A stretch of 64,000 nucleotides of DNA from assembly GCF_001651035.1 (NCBI RefSeq), contig NZ_LXRG01000173.1:62001-126000 (forward strand), in the 5' to 3' direction. The stretch's first letter is position 1. Each line of letters opens with the position of its first letter. The position numbers were made by a program, and so were the translations under genes. Under the pieces are notes generated by a model. That model had not been told where the DNA came from, made no database searches, and saw nothing but the letters and a program-made list of their open reading frames with translations. Shown here piece after piece: positions 47,925-55,894 of the stretch. Origin of the DNA: Halomonas sp. ALS9. GTDB lineage: Bacteria > Pseudomonadota > Gammaproteobacteria > Pseudomonadales > Halomonadaceae.

Positions 47925-47991
47925 GTATAACGTTTGAATTCACCGGACTGCGGTGCTTTTCGCGCAGGCCCGGTGGAATGACGGGTTGGGC
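47925..47991 (-). other. attC site of the 196-residue-protein cassette
   Basis: 67 bp. On the minus strand it begins GCCCAAC and ends GTTATAC. The two arms pair well through CATTCCACCGG and CCGGTGAATTC to a central GCG-rich tip. GCCCAAC is the exact complement of GTTGGGC found upstream of the gene at 48627-48633, so this cassette's two ends match. Confidence 0.9.
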
Positions 47992-48019
47992 GGATGACAA
48001 GAGGGCGCATAGTCGTGGG

Positions 48020-48610
48020 TTAAACATCGGTCAGTATGTATTGGGTGGTTCTCTCTTTACGCCGTGACTCGATATCAGTCTTATTTCTTTCCATGTACTC
48101 GGATGGATTCCATTCGCCAATGTCTCTTAGGGGCAGCCCCACATGGACGCGCAGCTTTTTTGCCAACTCCAACGCCGCCAAACCAAGGCGTGCGTATTGC
48201 AATTGGCGCTCTTCAAACCCCTCCCAATAATCGGGGGGAGTGGCCGCGTACTCGAACGCAGCGGAAACACTTTGGGCTGCGAGTTCCGTTTTGTACGGAA
48301 AATCGAGAACTTCGTACATGAGGAGTGCCGGCAATGCCTTCCACTCAACACTAAATGCATGCGAATCGAACTTCGGAGCCTGCACCTGAATAGAGCTGTA
48401 GCCGTTTTCATCAGGTCGCCCCTCGCAAAGACCATCATCCCCAACCACCTCAGCACAATGGGCAGCGTAACGTTCAAGCGCGCATGACACTAAAATTGAG
48501 AGGTACTCGGCGTCTTTCTTATCCTTACGACTCTGGAACCACCACTCTCTAGCAACGGTTAATAACGCACCGAGAGCTACGCCAACAAGTCCGAAGACAG
48601 CGGATTCCAT
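48020..48610 (-). CDS. Single-TM protein of unknown function, cassette-borne
   Basis: A 196-residue protein. A hydrophobic segment at residues about 4-20 (VFGLVGVALGALLTVAREWW) anchors it, followed by a charged stretch (SRKDKKDAEY) and a mainly helical cytoplasmic part. No family is assigned. It is more GC-rich than the other cassettes, so cassettes here have different origins. It has AGGGG before the ATG and lies 17 bases inside the cassette boundary. One-TM proteins of this shape are frequent cassette products. Confidence 0.65.
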   Translation of the reverse strand: MESAVFGLVGVALGALLTVAREWWFQSRKDKKDAEYLSILVSCALERYAAHCAEVVGDDGLCEGRPDENGYSSIQVQAPKFDSHAFSVEWKALPALLMYEVLDFPYKTELAAQSVSAAFEYAATPPDYWEGFEERQLQYARLGLAALELAKKLRVHVGLPLRDIGEWNPSEYMERNKTDIESRRKERTTQYILTDV

Positions 48611-48626
48611 GCGTTTCCCCTATGCA

Positions 48627-48633
48627 GCCCAAC
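48627..48633 (-). other. 5' core site (GTTGGGC), upstream limit of the cassette array
   Basis: The 7-bp core GTTGGGC fits GTTRRRY and is complementary to the left core (R'') of the first cassette's own attC. Upstream there is only a weak inverted repeat (GCACGTTC with GAACGCGC), so it may be the end of a worn attC or an attI remnant. No integrase gene follows. Confidence 0.65.
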
Positions 48634-48815
48634 AGCGTATTAGACGGCGCGTTCTATTATTAAATGAACGTGCTGGCACTTTTTCCCGGCAAATGCAGCC
48701 CACCACATTCTCCCAAGCCTATGATTCTTTTTTATATTAATTTCCATTAGGCAGTATAGCCAAAATTCTCGCTCCTGCTGCATTTCCATGAATGTCCGCT
48801 TTGGGTCGAAAAGCA

Positions 48816-49136
48816 TCATTCGCTAACTTCCTCAGAAAATGCCACCCTACCCGCTATAGCCTCCATACCCTCTTGCAGCTCCTCATAACTCCAAGCAATA
48901 TTCCGACGTTCACCCAGCGAAAAATACACCGTATGACCTTTAAACGGACAATAAGTGGTCGTTTCTGAAACGGTGAGTAAGTCCAGCCGCACGTCTTCAC
49001 GTGGGAAGTAGTGACGTAGCGGATAGCCATGTTCGCGAAGTTCAAGCGTTTTGGTGGAGTCGGCTAGCAGAATGCCATCAACCTGCACTTGCATGCGCTG
49101 CTTGCTTGGGTGAAGCGTTATGCGGGCATTCTGCAT
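48816..49136 (-). CDS. DUF427 domain protein
   Basis: A 106-residue protein of the DUF427 family of small beta-rich proteins. Typical blocks are VQVDGILLADSTKTLELREHGYP in part, YFPREDV, and TTYCPFKGHTVYFSLG with the conserved cysteine. Function is unknown. It lies just outside the cassette array on the same strand, and no attC could be found after it; the roughly 200-base spacer towards the array holds nothing else I recognise. Confidence 0.88.
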   Translation of the reverse strand: MQNARITLHPSKQRMQVQVDGILLADSTKTLELREHGYPLRHYFPREDVRLDLLTVSETTTYCPFKGHTVYFSLGERRNIAWSYEELQEGMEAIAGRVAFSEEVSE

Positions 49137-49220
49137 CGTATTGTCCCTGCGGCGTTTTTCGCTCTAATAATTCGAGACTAGCAGCAAACATAAGTTAAGC
49201 CTACCTCGGCAGCTTAGTTT

Positions 49221-49525
49221 TTAGTCGATAACTGATTCTTTGTAATGAGGGTAAGTCATCACTTCCACTCTACCGCTTAATGCACCGTGATGAATGTGAC
49301 ACAACACTAAGCATTGCTGCGTGCCATTGGCTTTAACGGTTTGCTCGCCTCCTGCGTTCCAGCCGCCGCTGTTGCCGCAGGTTTGCCAGCCTCCCGTGGT
49401 GGAAACGTGGTTAGCGAGCAGTACCGGCAGTTGGTGGCGTTGGGCAATGTCGGCAGCTCGGCATCTTGGGCGTAACCGCCTGGGGAGATCAGCGCGCTGG
49501 CTAGATAAACGTCCGCTTGTTGGCT
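49221..49525 (-). pseudogene. Carbon-nitrogen hydrolase (nitrilase family) C-terminal remnant
   Basis: Only the C-terminal third of a nitrilase-fold protein can be read, and it is frameshifted. One frame gives ADVYLASALISPGGYAQDAEL; a one-base shift then continues as AADIAQRHQLPVLLANHVSTTGGWQTCG to a stop at 49221. No catalytic Glu, Lys or Cys region is present. The upstream part is replaced by the end of a carboxylesterase gene about 60 bases away, so this is a decayed, truncated gene. Confidence 0.7.
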
Positions 49526-49582
49526 GGCAGCAGTGGCTGAGTGGGGTGAAGATCAGTGTGTCGATTGCTGAGGCGAAAAGCG

Positions 49583-50950
49583 CTAGGTCGCCTGCCACCA
49601 TTCCAGCAGGTTCGGCTCAAGCTTGCCGGTCGGGGGTAGCTGACCGGTGCGGGCGAAGTCGGCCCATAGGGCGCGCAGCCGCTGGCCGTGCTCACGCAAG
49701 GTGGCTTCGTCTACGTCTTTTACGATATCGGCGTGCTGCCAGCTGGCGGGTTCGCCCAGTAGCAGCGGTAGGTCACTGGTGTGTGCAGCGCCAAACGGGT
49801 AGCGGCCTTTGCCCCAATCCAACCTATACACATAAGCAAGCCCGCCCGCCTGGGCATGGCGGCGGGCAAACGTTAGCGCGTCGCGCTGATACACCTTGCG
49901 GGTGGTAGTCGCCACCATTGCTTTGCACAGCGCCTCACCTACCCACGGTGTTTTACGCAGCCGCATCAGGCGCGGCGACATCACTAAAAACAGCGCGGTT
50001 TCTTCTGCGGTGGTGCCAATCAACAGGTCGATCTTTGCGGCGACACGACGCCAGGCAGCATCGGCCTGATCTTCGCTAGGCAACGGGTAGTGGCCGTACT
50101 GGGTGCCAAACGGCATGGCCGCTTTTAGGCCAAAGCCGCGGGCGGATTCGGCCACCTCGGTCTGTCGGCGCAACACCTCATCAATCGGCGCATCGTCTTT
50201 TAAGCTGGCGGCTTTTTGGCCCATCTTGGTATTCATTTTTGCTCGGCCACGGCTAATGCCCAGCGGCGCGCTCTGGATAATGGCGCGCTGAAAAAGTCCT
50301 TCGGTGCCCTCGGCAATCATCAGATGCGCCGCTGCATCGCCCCCGGCGGAGTGGCCAAACAGTGTGACATTGGTTGGGTCGCCGCCCATGGCCGCAATGT
50401 TGGTGTTGATCCAGCGCAGGGCCGAGATCATATCGAGCAGCCCCAGGTTCGCGGGGCGGTTGGCGTAGCCGCCCAGAAAACCCAGCAGGCCGAGCCGGTA
50501 GGTGACCGACACGACAATAACATTGCCTTCGAGTGCCAGCGGGCGCACGTCGAACACCGCCAGATCCCCGGCACCAAAGACGTAAGAGCCACCGTGAATC
50601 CATACCATTACCGGGCGCGGCGCTTTAGCGGGGTTATCCGGCAGGGTGACCGATAAATGCAGCTCGCCCTCAACGGCGTGGAACTCCTGTTCGGTAACGC
50701 CTAATGCATCATTCAGCTCTGGAATGGTGTTTTGTGGCGAGGCCGGCGACCACTGGGTGGCCTGGATGGGCGTGGTCGATGGCGGCTCATCTTTTGGGGC
50801 GCAAAAACGCTGAGCACGGGCGTAGCGAATGCCCGTGGCGCGAATAACGCCGCTATCCCGCCAGCCGATAATCTCCCCGGCGGGGGTCGTAAAGCATGGC
50901 GCATCAAAGTCGTTTCGCTCAGCACGGCCGTTTAGCTCTTCGTAGTGCAT
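49583..50950 (-). CDS. Type B carboxylesterase
   Basis: About 455 residues of the alpha/beta-hydrolase carboxylesterase family. The oxyanion loop HGGSYVFGAGD, the nucleophile elbow FGHSAGGDAA and a late HTSDLPLLLGEP with a likely catalytic His are visible. The start at 50950 (MHYEELNGRAE) has AAGGAG before it; an upstream in-frame GTG at 51001 lacks one. There is no signal peptide, so it is cytoplasmic. It hydrolyses carboxylic esters of unknown identity. It ends about 60 bases from a nitrilase remnant. Confidence 0.9.
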   Translation of the reverse strand: MHYEELNGRAERNDFDAPCFTTPAGEIIGWRDSGVIRATGIRYARAQRFCAPKDEPPSTTPIQATQWSPASPQNTIPELNDALGVTEQEFHAVEGELHLSVTLPDNPAKAPRPVMVWIHGGSYVFGAGDLAVFDVRPLALEGNVIVVSVTYRLGLLGFLGGYANRPANLGLLDMISALRWINTNIAAMGGDPTNVTLFGHSAGGDAAAHLMIAEGTEGLFQRAIIQSAPLGISRGRAKMNTKMGQKAASLKDDAPIDEVLRRQTEVAESARGFGLKAAMPFGTQYGHYPLPSEDQADAAWRRVAAKIDLLIGTTAEETALFLVMSPRLMRLRKTPWVGEALCKAMVATTTRKVYQRDALTFARRHAQAGGLAYVYRLDWGKGRYPFGAAHTSDLPLLLGEPASWQHADIVKDVDEATLREHGQRLRALWADFARTGQLPPTGKLEPNLLEWWQAT

Positions 50951-51241
50951 ACCGCTCCTTGGTTTGCTTGATGAAATAAGCGTAGCACCGTTACTGGTCA
51001 CCTACGCTGGCTCGTTCCTTTTCAGATGATGTTGCCTTGCTCAGCCCTCGCTTGCCACCCTTCCTTATCGTGGCCCTCTCGCTGCCATCGGCTAGAGCGG
51101 GGCACATTCCGCGATAGGCGTACCTAGGTATTGGCCGATGCACGACAGACAATCGTTGCTTGTCGGAAGTGTGCTATTTATTCTTAGATATGCTTTTTTT
51201 TTGCGATGCAATCTCGCTGGCACATTAAACAAGGAGTGCGC

Positions 51242-52210
51242 ATGGCGGATACTACTCACAAACACCACGATACCGGCTACAAGGAGCTGTTTAGCTACCC
51301 TGAGTTTGTTCAACAGTTGATCGAAGGCTTTGCGCCCGCAGACATCGCCAAGCTGATGGATTTCTCCACGCTGAAGAGCCATAGCGGCAACTACATTACG
51401 CCGCTGTTTGAGGAGAAGATTGAGGATGTGGTGTGGTCGGTTGAAGTGACCTGGGAAGGCGTCACCCAACGAGTATTTCTTTACATACTGCTGGAGTTTC
51501 AATCCTCGGTGGATCGCACCATGCCCATTCGGCTGCTGCACTACGCCGCCTGTTTCTATAGCGAACTACTCAAACAGAAAATAATCACACCCGGCCAAGG
51601 CTTGCCGCCCGTGTTTCCGGTGGTGCTTTATAACGGCTCGGAGCGCTGGACGGCACCGCTAGATATCTTCGAGATGATCACCCCTGAACCGCCCGACTTT
51701 CTAAAGATTTATCAGCCCCACCTGCGCTATTACCTGGTCGATGAAGGGCGCTATACTGATCAACAACTAGGCTTGGTTCAAACACCGCTCAGTGGCGTGT
51801 TCAGCGTCGAAAACGCCGGAGAGAGTTGGGAAACCCTGCAGCGAGCTGTTGATCGTATTGTGGCCATCATTCAAGCGGATCCGAACAAAGAGCGCATTGA
51901 TAAGGTCATAACGCGCTGGATCAAGCGCCACCTGCAACGGCTTGAGGCAGAGGTGAATCTGGAGCAGCTCAACAGTTTGGTGGAGGATAAAGATATGTTG
52001 GCAGAAAACTTAGAAAATCTGGTGCAAAAAGAGCGCCAACAAGGGCGTCAGGAGGGTCGACAGGAAGCCGAGCTACGCGCTTTGGAGAGCAAGCGTGATA
52101 CTGTTCGCCATTTGCTGGCGTTTGGTGTGCTTACCGATGAGCAGATTGCTGAGGCAACAGGGTTAACGATTGATGATATCGCTAAGCTGCGTCGCGAAGA
52201 TAAACACTGA
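51242..52210 (+). CDS. Rpn family recombination-promoting nuclease (PF04754)
   Basis: About 322 residues. The N-terminal two thirds are a PD-(D/E)XK nuclease domain of the Rpn/YhgA type, with IEDVVWSVEV and the LLEFQSSVDRTMPIRLLHY block that carries the ExQ active-site motif. The C-terminal part has a charged linker rich in KERQQGRQEGRQE and a small helical domain. AAGGAG precedes the ATG at 51242. E. coli Rpn proteins are toxic, DNA-cutting anti-phage proteins. A second start with strong SD lies inside the gene at 51995. Two partial copies follow at 52.5 and 58.6 kb. Confidence 0.88.
   Translation: MADTTHKHHDTGYKELFSYPEFVQQLIEGFAPADIAKLMDFSTLKSHSGNYITPLFEEKIEDVVWSVEVTWEGVTQRVFLYILLEFQSSVDRTMPIRLLHYAACFYSELLKQKIITPGQGLPPVFPVVLYNGSERWTAPLDIFEMITPEPPDFLKIYQPHLRYYLVDEGRYTDQQLGLVQTPLSGVFSVENAGESWETLQRAVDRIVAIIQADPNKERIDKVITRWIKRHLQRLEAEVNLEQLNSLVEDKDMLAENLENLVQKERQQGRQEGRQEAELRALESKRDTVRHLLAFGVLTDEQIAEATGLTIDDIAKLRREDKH
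51995..52210 (+). CDS. Possible intragenic small Rpn protein (RpnS-like antitoxin)
   Basis: Within the Rpn gene and in the same frame, GGTGGAGG lies 8 bases before an ATG that would start a 71-residue protein (MLAENLENLVQKERQQG) covering just the linker and C-terminal domain. In E. coli, Rpn genes have been reported to make such a short protein that inhibits the full-length toxin. The SD could also be a chance result of the codons used. Confidence 0.5.
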   Translation: MLAENLENLVQKERQQGRQEGRQEAELRALESKRDTVRHLLAFGVLTDEQIAEATGLTIDDIAKLRREDKH

Positions 52211-52489
52211 GAGCTAACGGCTCCCGAGGCGAGTCTAATCGTTAGCTGGGCGCCTAACGGTTGGGCACTAGAACAGCCTTCCACGGGTGCTTGTAGCTTG
52301 CCGACTTCCTTACGCTTTCCGCGTTAATGAAGTGACAAGGCGTGAGCCCCTCGCTGATATCACCCACCTTTACGGGCAATGACCACTGTCCTAAAACCTT
52401 GTTTTATTAACTTTACTCACTATCGCATCGTATGGGGCCAGCACGTACTCCTGATAGGCCGTGCCATCCTAAGCAGGCCGAGTTTCCAG
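52211..52489. other. Spacer with inverted repeat, no gene seen
   Basis: AGCTAACG (52212-52219) pairs perfectly with CGTTAGCT (52240-52247) just after the Rpn stop and may end its transcript. The sequence CGCCTAACGGTTGGGC next to it looks core-site-like, but no complete attC can be built. The rest shows no ORF or repeat that I can support. Confidence 0.4.
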
Positions 52490-52882
52490 GATATCCGCTT
52501 CAACTAACCGACCCTGCAGCGAGCCGTTGATCGTACCATTATCAAAATCGATCCAAACAAAGAGCGCATTGATAAGGTCATTACACGTTGGATCAAGCGC
52601 CACCTGCAACGGCTGGGGGCAGAGGTGAACCTGGAGCAGCTCAATAGTTTGGTGGAGGATAAAGATATGTTGGCAGAAAATTTGGAAAATCTGGTGCAAA
52701 AAGAGCGTCAGGAAGGATGGCAAGAAGGACGAAAGGAAGCTGAACAGCGCGCTTTGGAAGGCAAACGCAACGCAGCCAGGAAGCTGATCGCTCGCACAGA
52801 AATGGACGATCAAATGATCGCGGATATTGAAGAGCTTCCGGTTGAAGAAGTGGAAAAGTTGCGAGCTGAGATCCAGCACTAA
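52490..52882 (+). pseudogene. Partial Rpn gene copy (C-terminal half)
   Basis: A duplicated 3' half of the upstream Rpn gene. From about 52510 the DNA is closely similar to 51838-52080, with the same TLQRAVDR to NLVQKER reading, then diverges into a different C-terminal domain ending VEEVEKLRAEIQH. The nuclease domain is absent. The internal start is kept: GGTGGAGG 8 bases before an ATG at 52667, giving 71 residues, so a small protein could still be made. Confidence 0.75.
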
Positions 52883-53005
52883 GCCCGCTTTAGTTGCTAG
52901 AGATGTTTGCCTTCCCAGCGCCCGATGTAGGCTTGGCCGAAATTTTCAAGACAAGCCCCCGCCCGGTCATAGTCACTCACTTGCATCGAGCGAAAAGCCA
53001 TACAA

Positions 53006-54109
53006 CTAACCGGAGTAACCAGGTTCACGACGATGAACCCAAAATGGATGATCCGACCACCGTCGCTCCAAGCTATATTGGCCTTGCCACTCCTTGAGAA
53101 AGCGGTTAATTCCCCTGTTTGCCCGAAGCGCATACTGTTCTGCCGCTTGCAGGTCATGCCTGTTCAGCCACTCGGTGATTACCGGTGCCGCCGCTAGGCC
53201 ATCGCCCAGTGCGTTGGAAATTCCCGAAGAGGTCAAAGGATCAAAGGCAGCCAGGGCATCGCCCACTGCGATCCAGCCCGGCCCAGCTGCTTGGGTAACA
53301 AAACCGCTGTAGGCGGCAAAGCAGGTAAGCGAGAGTGCGTGCTGGCGAGAAGGTTGCAGCCGCTGTTGTAACTCTTCTGTCTGGCCCCAGAGCGCATAGA
53401 ATGCTTCGTGATTTCGTAACCCCTTCTGGCGCACAACGGATGCTTCTGACATCAACGCCAGCAGTGCTGAACCATCGGGCAAACCGGTAGCGTACCACCA
53501 GCCGTCGGCCACCGATTCCACCAAAGTGATACCTTCCAGCCTGCCGGCATTGGGCCATTTACACGCCACCGCCACCAGATCGTCGAGACGCTTTCGCTCT
53601 ACCCCCAGTCGCCTACAGAGAGTAGCTCCGCGCCCGGAAGCGTCGACGAGGTAACGACAACTTAGTAGGTGCTGTTTGTCTTGATGCGTTATTTGCAGTT
53701 GCCACTCACTACTATCCCAGCGTAGAGATTCCAACACTGCTGGCGTTAGTAGTTGCGCACCTCTCTCACAACTAGCTTGACGCAGATCTTCGTCAAAGCG
53801 CTCCCGATCAAGATGCCAGCCATCCCCGGTCGAGCGATGGAGAAAATCGTCGAACCTGCGCTCTCCTGCCCATAGGGAGAGATTGGTGAAGTAGGGCCGG
53901 TGCCCTCTCGCCTCAAGGTCATCCGATATACCCAGCAGCCTCAATTTGGCAACTACGTCAGGCGCTGCGGATTCCCCCACTTTGAAGGCCTGCCTGGCGG
54001 GCCTGTCCAGTATCGCCACGCGCTCGACCCCCGCCGCTATCGCGGCGAGAGCCGTGGCGCAACCCGCAGGGCCAGCGCCGAGGATAACGAGATCGAAGTC
54101 AGCTGCCAT
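53006..54109 (-). CDS. LodB-like FAD-dependent maturation protein
   Basis: About 367 residues of the tryptophan-halogenase/LodB flavoprotein group. FAD-binding GAGPAGCATAL is at the N-terminus, VGESAAPDVV follows, and the GDALAAFDPLTSSGI block is near residue 275. LodB and GoxB proteins install the cysteine tryptophylquinone (CTQ) cofactor in their partner oxidase. The start at 54109 overlaps the end of the oxidase gene by 11 bases, so the pair is translationally coupled. It is the last gene of the four-gene operon. Confidence 0.85.
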   Translation of the reverse strand: MAADFDLVILGAGPAGCATALAAIAAGVERVAILDRPARQAFKVGESAAPDVVAKLRLLGISDDLEARGHRPYFTNLSLWAGERRFDDFLHRSTGDGWHLDRERFDEDLRQASCERGAQLLTPAVLESLRWDSSEWQLQITHQDKQHLLSCRYLVDASGRGATLCRRLGVERKRLDDLVAVACKWPNAGRLEGITLVESVADGWWYATGLPDGSALLALMSEASVVRQKGLRNHEAFYALWGQTEELQQRLQPSRQHALSLTCFAAYSGFVTQAAGPGWIAVGDALAAFDPLTSSGISNALGDGLAAAPVITEWLNRHDLQAAEQYALRANRGINRFLKEWQGQYSLERRWSDHPFWVHRREPGYSG

Positions 54110-55868
54110 TCGGTGTGAAAGGTCGGGGTAAGGTGCGTGCAACCTCCACAAAGCGGCGCTCTCCTTGAACCTCTTTTTCCATCACGAAACCCAGTCGCGA
54201 CCAGTACTGCACCATCTGTACGTCGTCGGCAAAGGAGATGAAATCTCCCCGCATCTGATCGAAATCGGTGCCGACCCAGGCAACCTGCCCTCCCGTCTGC
54301 TCATCCGGTACCGGAATAGTCGCCTGGCGTACTCCTTGAGGTTGCGGTTCCAGGTAGACGAATTCAGGCCGCTGTGCGGGCCACCACCACAACACTCGTT
54401 CACCGATGGGTTGTGAGGAGCACTCATTGAAGTCTGCCTGCCAGGGTATGGCCATATAGCGAGTGAGATCCCCGGGCTCCATCGCCGTAGGCGTAAAGCC
54501 CAGGTTGAGTGGCCCTGCGGTGGGCGGTGCGGTGTTGATACGGAAAGGGTCGTCATGATTGTAGATGGCTCGATTGCGGGTGATCCAGGTGAGCTCGATA
54601 CCGGGAGAAAACGCGCCTCCTACACAGTTTTCCAGAACATTGCGCGTCAGTGATTGAGGGCCACTATCGGCAACAGGCTCGTTGACAAAGTGCCCCGCCG
54701 CCCACTGTTGAACAAAGAAGAACTGGGTATCTGTCAAACGCAGATAAGTGGATGTAAACGTCCCACCGATAAGGCAGTTGTCTCCCGCCAGGTAGGGCAT
54801 CATGGTGGCACCCCGCCCGGAGATAATGGTGTTCTCAGCTGCCGGTGGTCGTAGGACATCCAGTATCCAATTGCGCAGACCACGGTAGTGATCCTCATGG
54901 TCCGGTACTGCCCCCAGCATCTCCATGTCGAAGCTGTGGGGTTTGGGAGGAATTGCCGCAACCCAGCTGTAGGTGGTGGCCCGCTCCAGTAGTGGTTTTA
55001 TCTCGCTCTGGAAGTTGGGCTTGTAGCCATCGGGGCCGCTTTGCCATATACCCTGATTATTTATCTGTGGGTTGTGTCCAGCGCGCACAGCGCTGTCGAA
55101 GATGGTGTCCCAGAGCGTTACCAGGTTGGCGATCTCTGGTGCATAGGAAGGCGGCGCCACAGACACCCAGGCCGGATCAACCGGGTTGCTGCTGCCATTG
55201 TCCCACTCGATTACCGCGCTGACGGGGCCGTCACCGGTGTCGTCCCACCAACCATCATTATTAGCGTACTGTTTGATCACGGCGCTTTCATCTTCGGTTC
55301 CGGAAACACCCAAACCGCCCAACACCAGCAGGCGACCGGCTGCGTCGGTACGCAGCTCGCCTAAAGTGTCGATACACTCCCGGTTGGGATACAGAATGCC
55401 CGTAGGGAAGTTTGCGCCCTTATAGCCCTCGGGAATTGTATTGCGGTCCATGTGGACGGGGGCGGCATCGGCGCCGCTGATCTGGCGTGGCCCTGGGTCG
55501 ATAATCAAGCGGTGTCGGTCTTCCACATCGGCGTTGCGCAAGGGATGATTGCTGGCGTAACCCTGCTCTCCCTCGTTGGTGGCGAACTCATACCAACTGG
55601 CTTTCTTGTTCGCCATGTGCACGGTCCAGGTGATCGCCTTTACTCCGGGCGTATCCAGGGTAATCTCTTCGTCGCCGTGAAAAATATGAAAGCGCGCAGC
55701 CTGGCGGCACATGCGTCCCTGCTCATCCCGGAAGTCATCCTGGGTGAAGTCTCTTCCGTCAGGGTTAATGGGCAGACCGCGATATGTCTCGGGGCCGATA
55801 TAGCATTTTTCCGGTGCGTTCCCCACACGGGCGATGCCAATAGGCGGGTAAATTTTGTAGTCAGTCAT
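54099..55868 (-). CDS. LodA-like quinoprotein amino acid oxidase
   Basis: A 589-residue LodA/GoxA-family protein. The family start IYPPIGIARVGNAPEKCYIG is clear. LodA forms CTQ from a Cys and a Trp 65 residues apart, with an Asp four residues before the Cys. Here ADFNEC (Asp479, Cys483) fits that spacing, and Trp556 in YWSRLGF is the best partner candidate. No signal peptide is seen. Characterised relatives oxidise lysine or glycine to keto acids with H2O2 release, giving antibacterial activity; the substrate of this one is unknown. LodB is encoded directly after it. Confidence 0.88.
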   Translation of the reverse strand: MTDYKIYPPIGIARVGNAPEKCYIGPETYRGLPINPDGRDFTQDDFRDEQGRMCRQAARFHIFHGDEEITLDTPGVKAITWTVHMANKKASWYEFATNEGEQGYASNHPLRNADVEDRHRLIIDPGPRQISGADAAPVHMDRNTIPEGYKGANFPTGILYPNRECIDTLGELRTDAAGRLLVLGGLGVSGTEDESAVIKQYANNDGWWDDTGDGPVSAVIEWDNGSSNPVDPAWVSVAPPSYAPEIANLVTLWDTIFDSAVRAGHNPQINNQGIWQSGPDGYKPNFQSEIKPLLERATTYSWVAAIPPKPHSFDMEMLGAVPDHEDHYRGLRNWILDVLRPPAAENTIISGRGATMMPYLAGDNCLIGGTFTSTYLRLTDTQFFFVQQWAAGHFVNEPVADSGPQSLTRNVLENCVGGAFSPGIELTWITRNRAIYNHDDPFRINTAPPTAGPLNLGFTPTAMEPGDLTRYMAIPWQADFNECSSQPIGERVLWWWPAQRPEFVYLEPQPQGVRQATIPVPDEQTGGQVAWVGTDFDQMRGDFISFADDVQMVQYWSRLGFVMEKEVQGERRFVEVARTLPRPFTPNGS

Positions 55869-55894
55869 GATGATTTCCTTTCAACTTTAGCCCA

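Noticed and set aside
48634-48815. attI site or integrase gene at the head of the array
   Set aside because: No integrase coding sequence is seen on either strand, and only one core heptamer is clear. An attI cannot be claimed.
41170-49140. Prophage remnant
   Set aside because: No phage structural, integrase or lysis genes are visible; matching attC cores explain the layout better.
51242-52210. Transposon based on the Transposase_31 family name
   Set aside because: Rpn proteins carry a transposase label in databases, but no terminal inverted repeats or target duplications are visible around any copy.
52211-52262. Additional attC after the Rpn gene (CGCCTAAC, GTTGGGC)
   Set aside because: Core-like heptamers are present, but the arms do not pair into an attC and the order of the cores is wrong. 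Better read as an inverted repeat or terminator.
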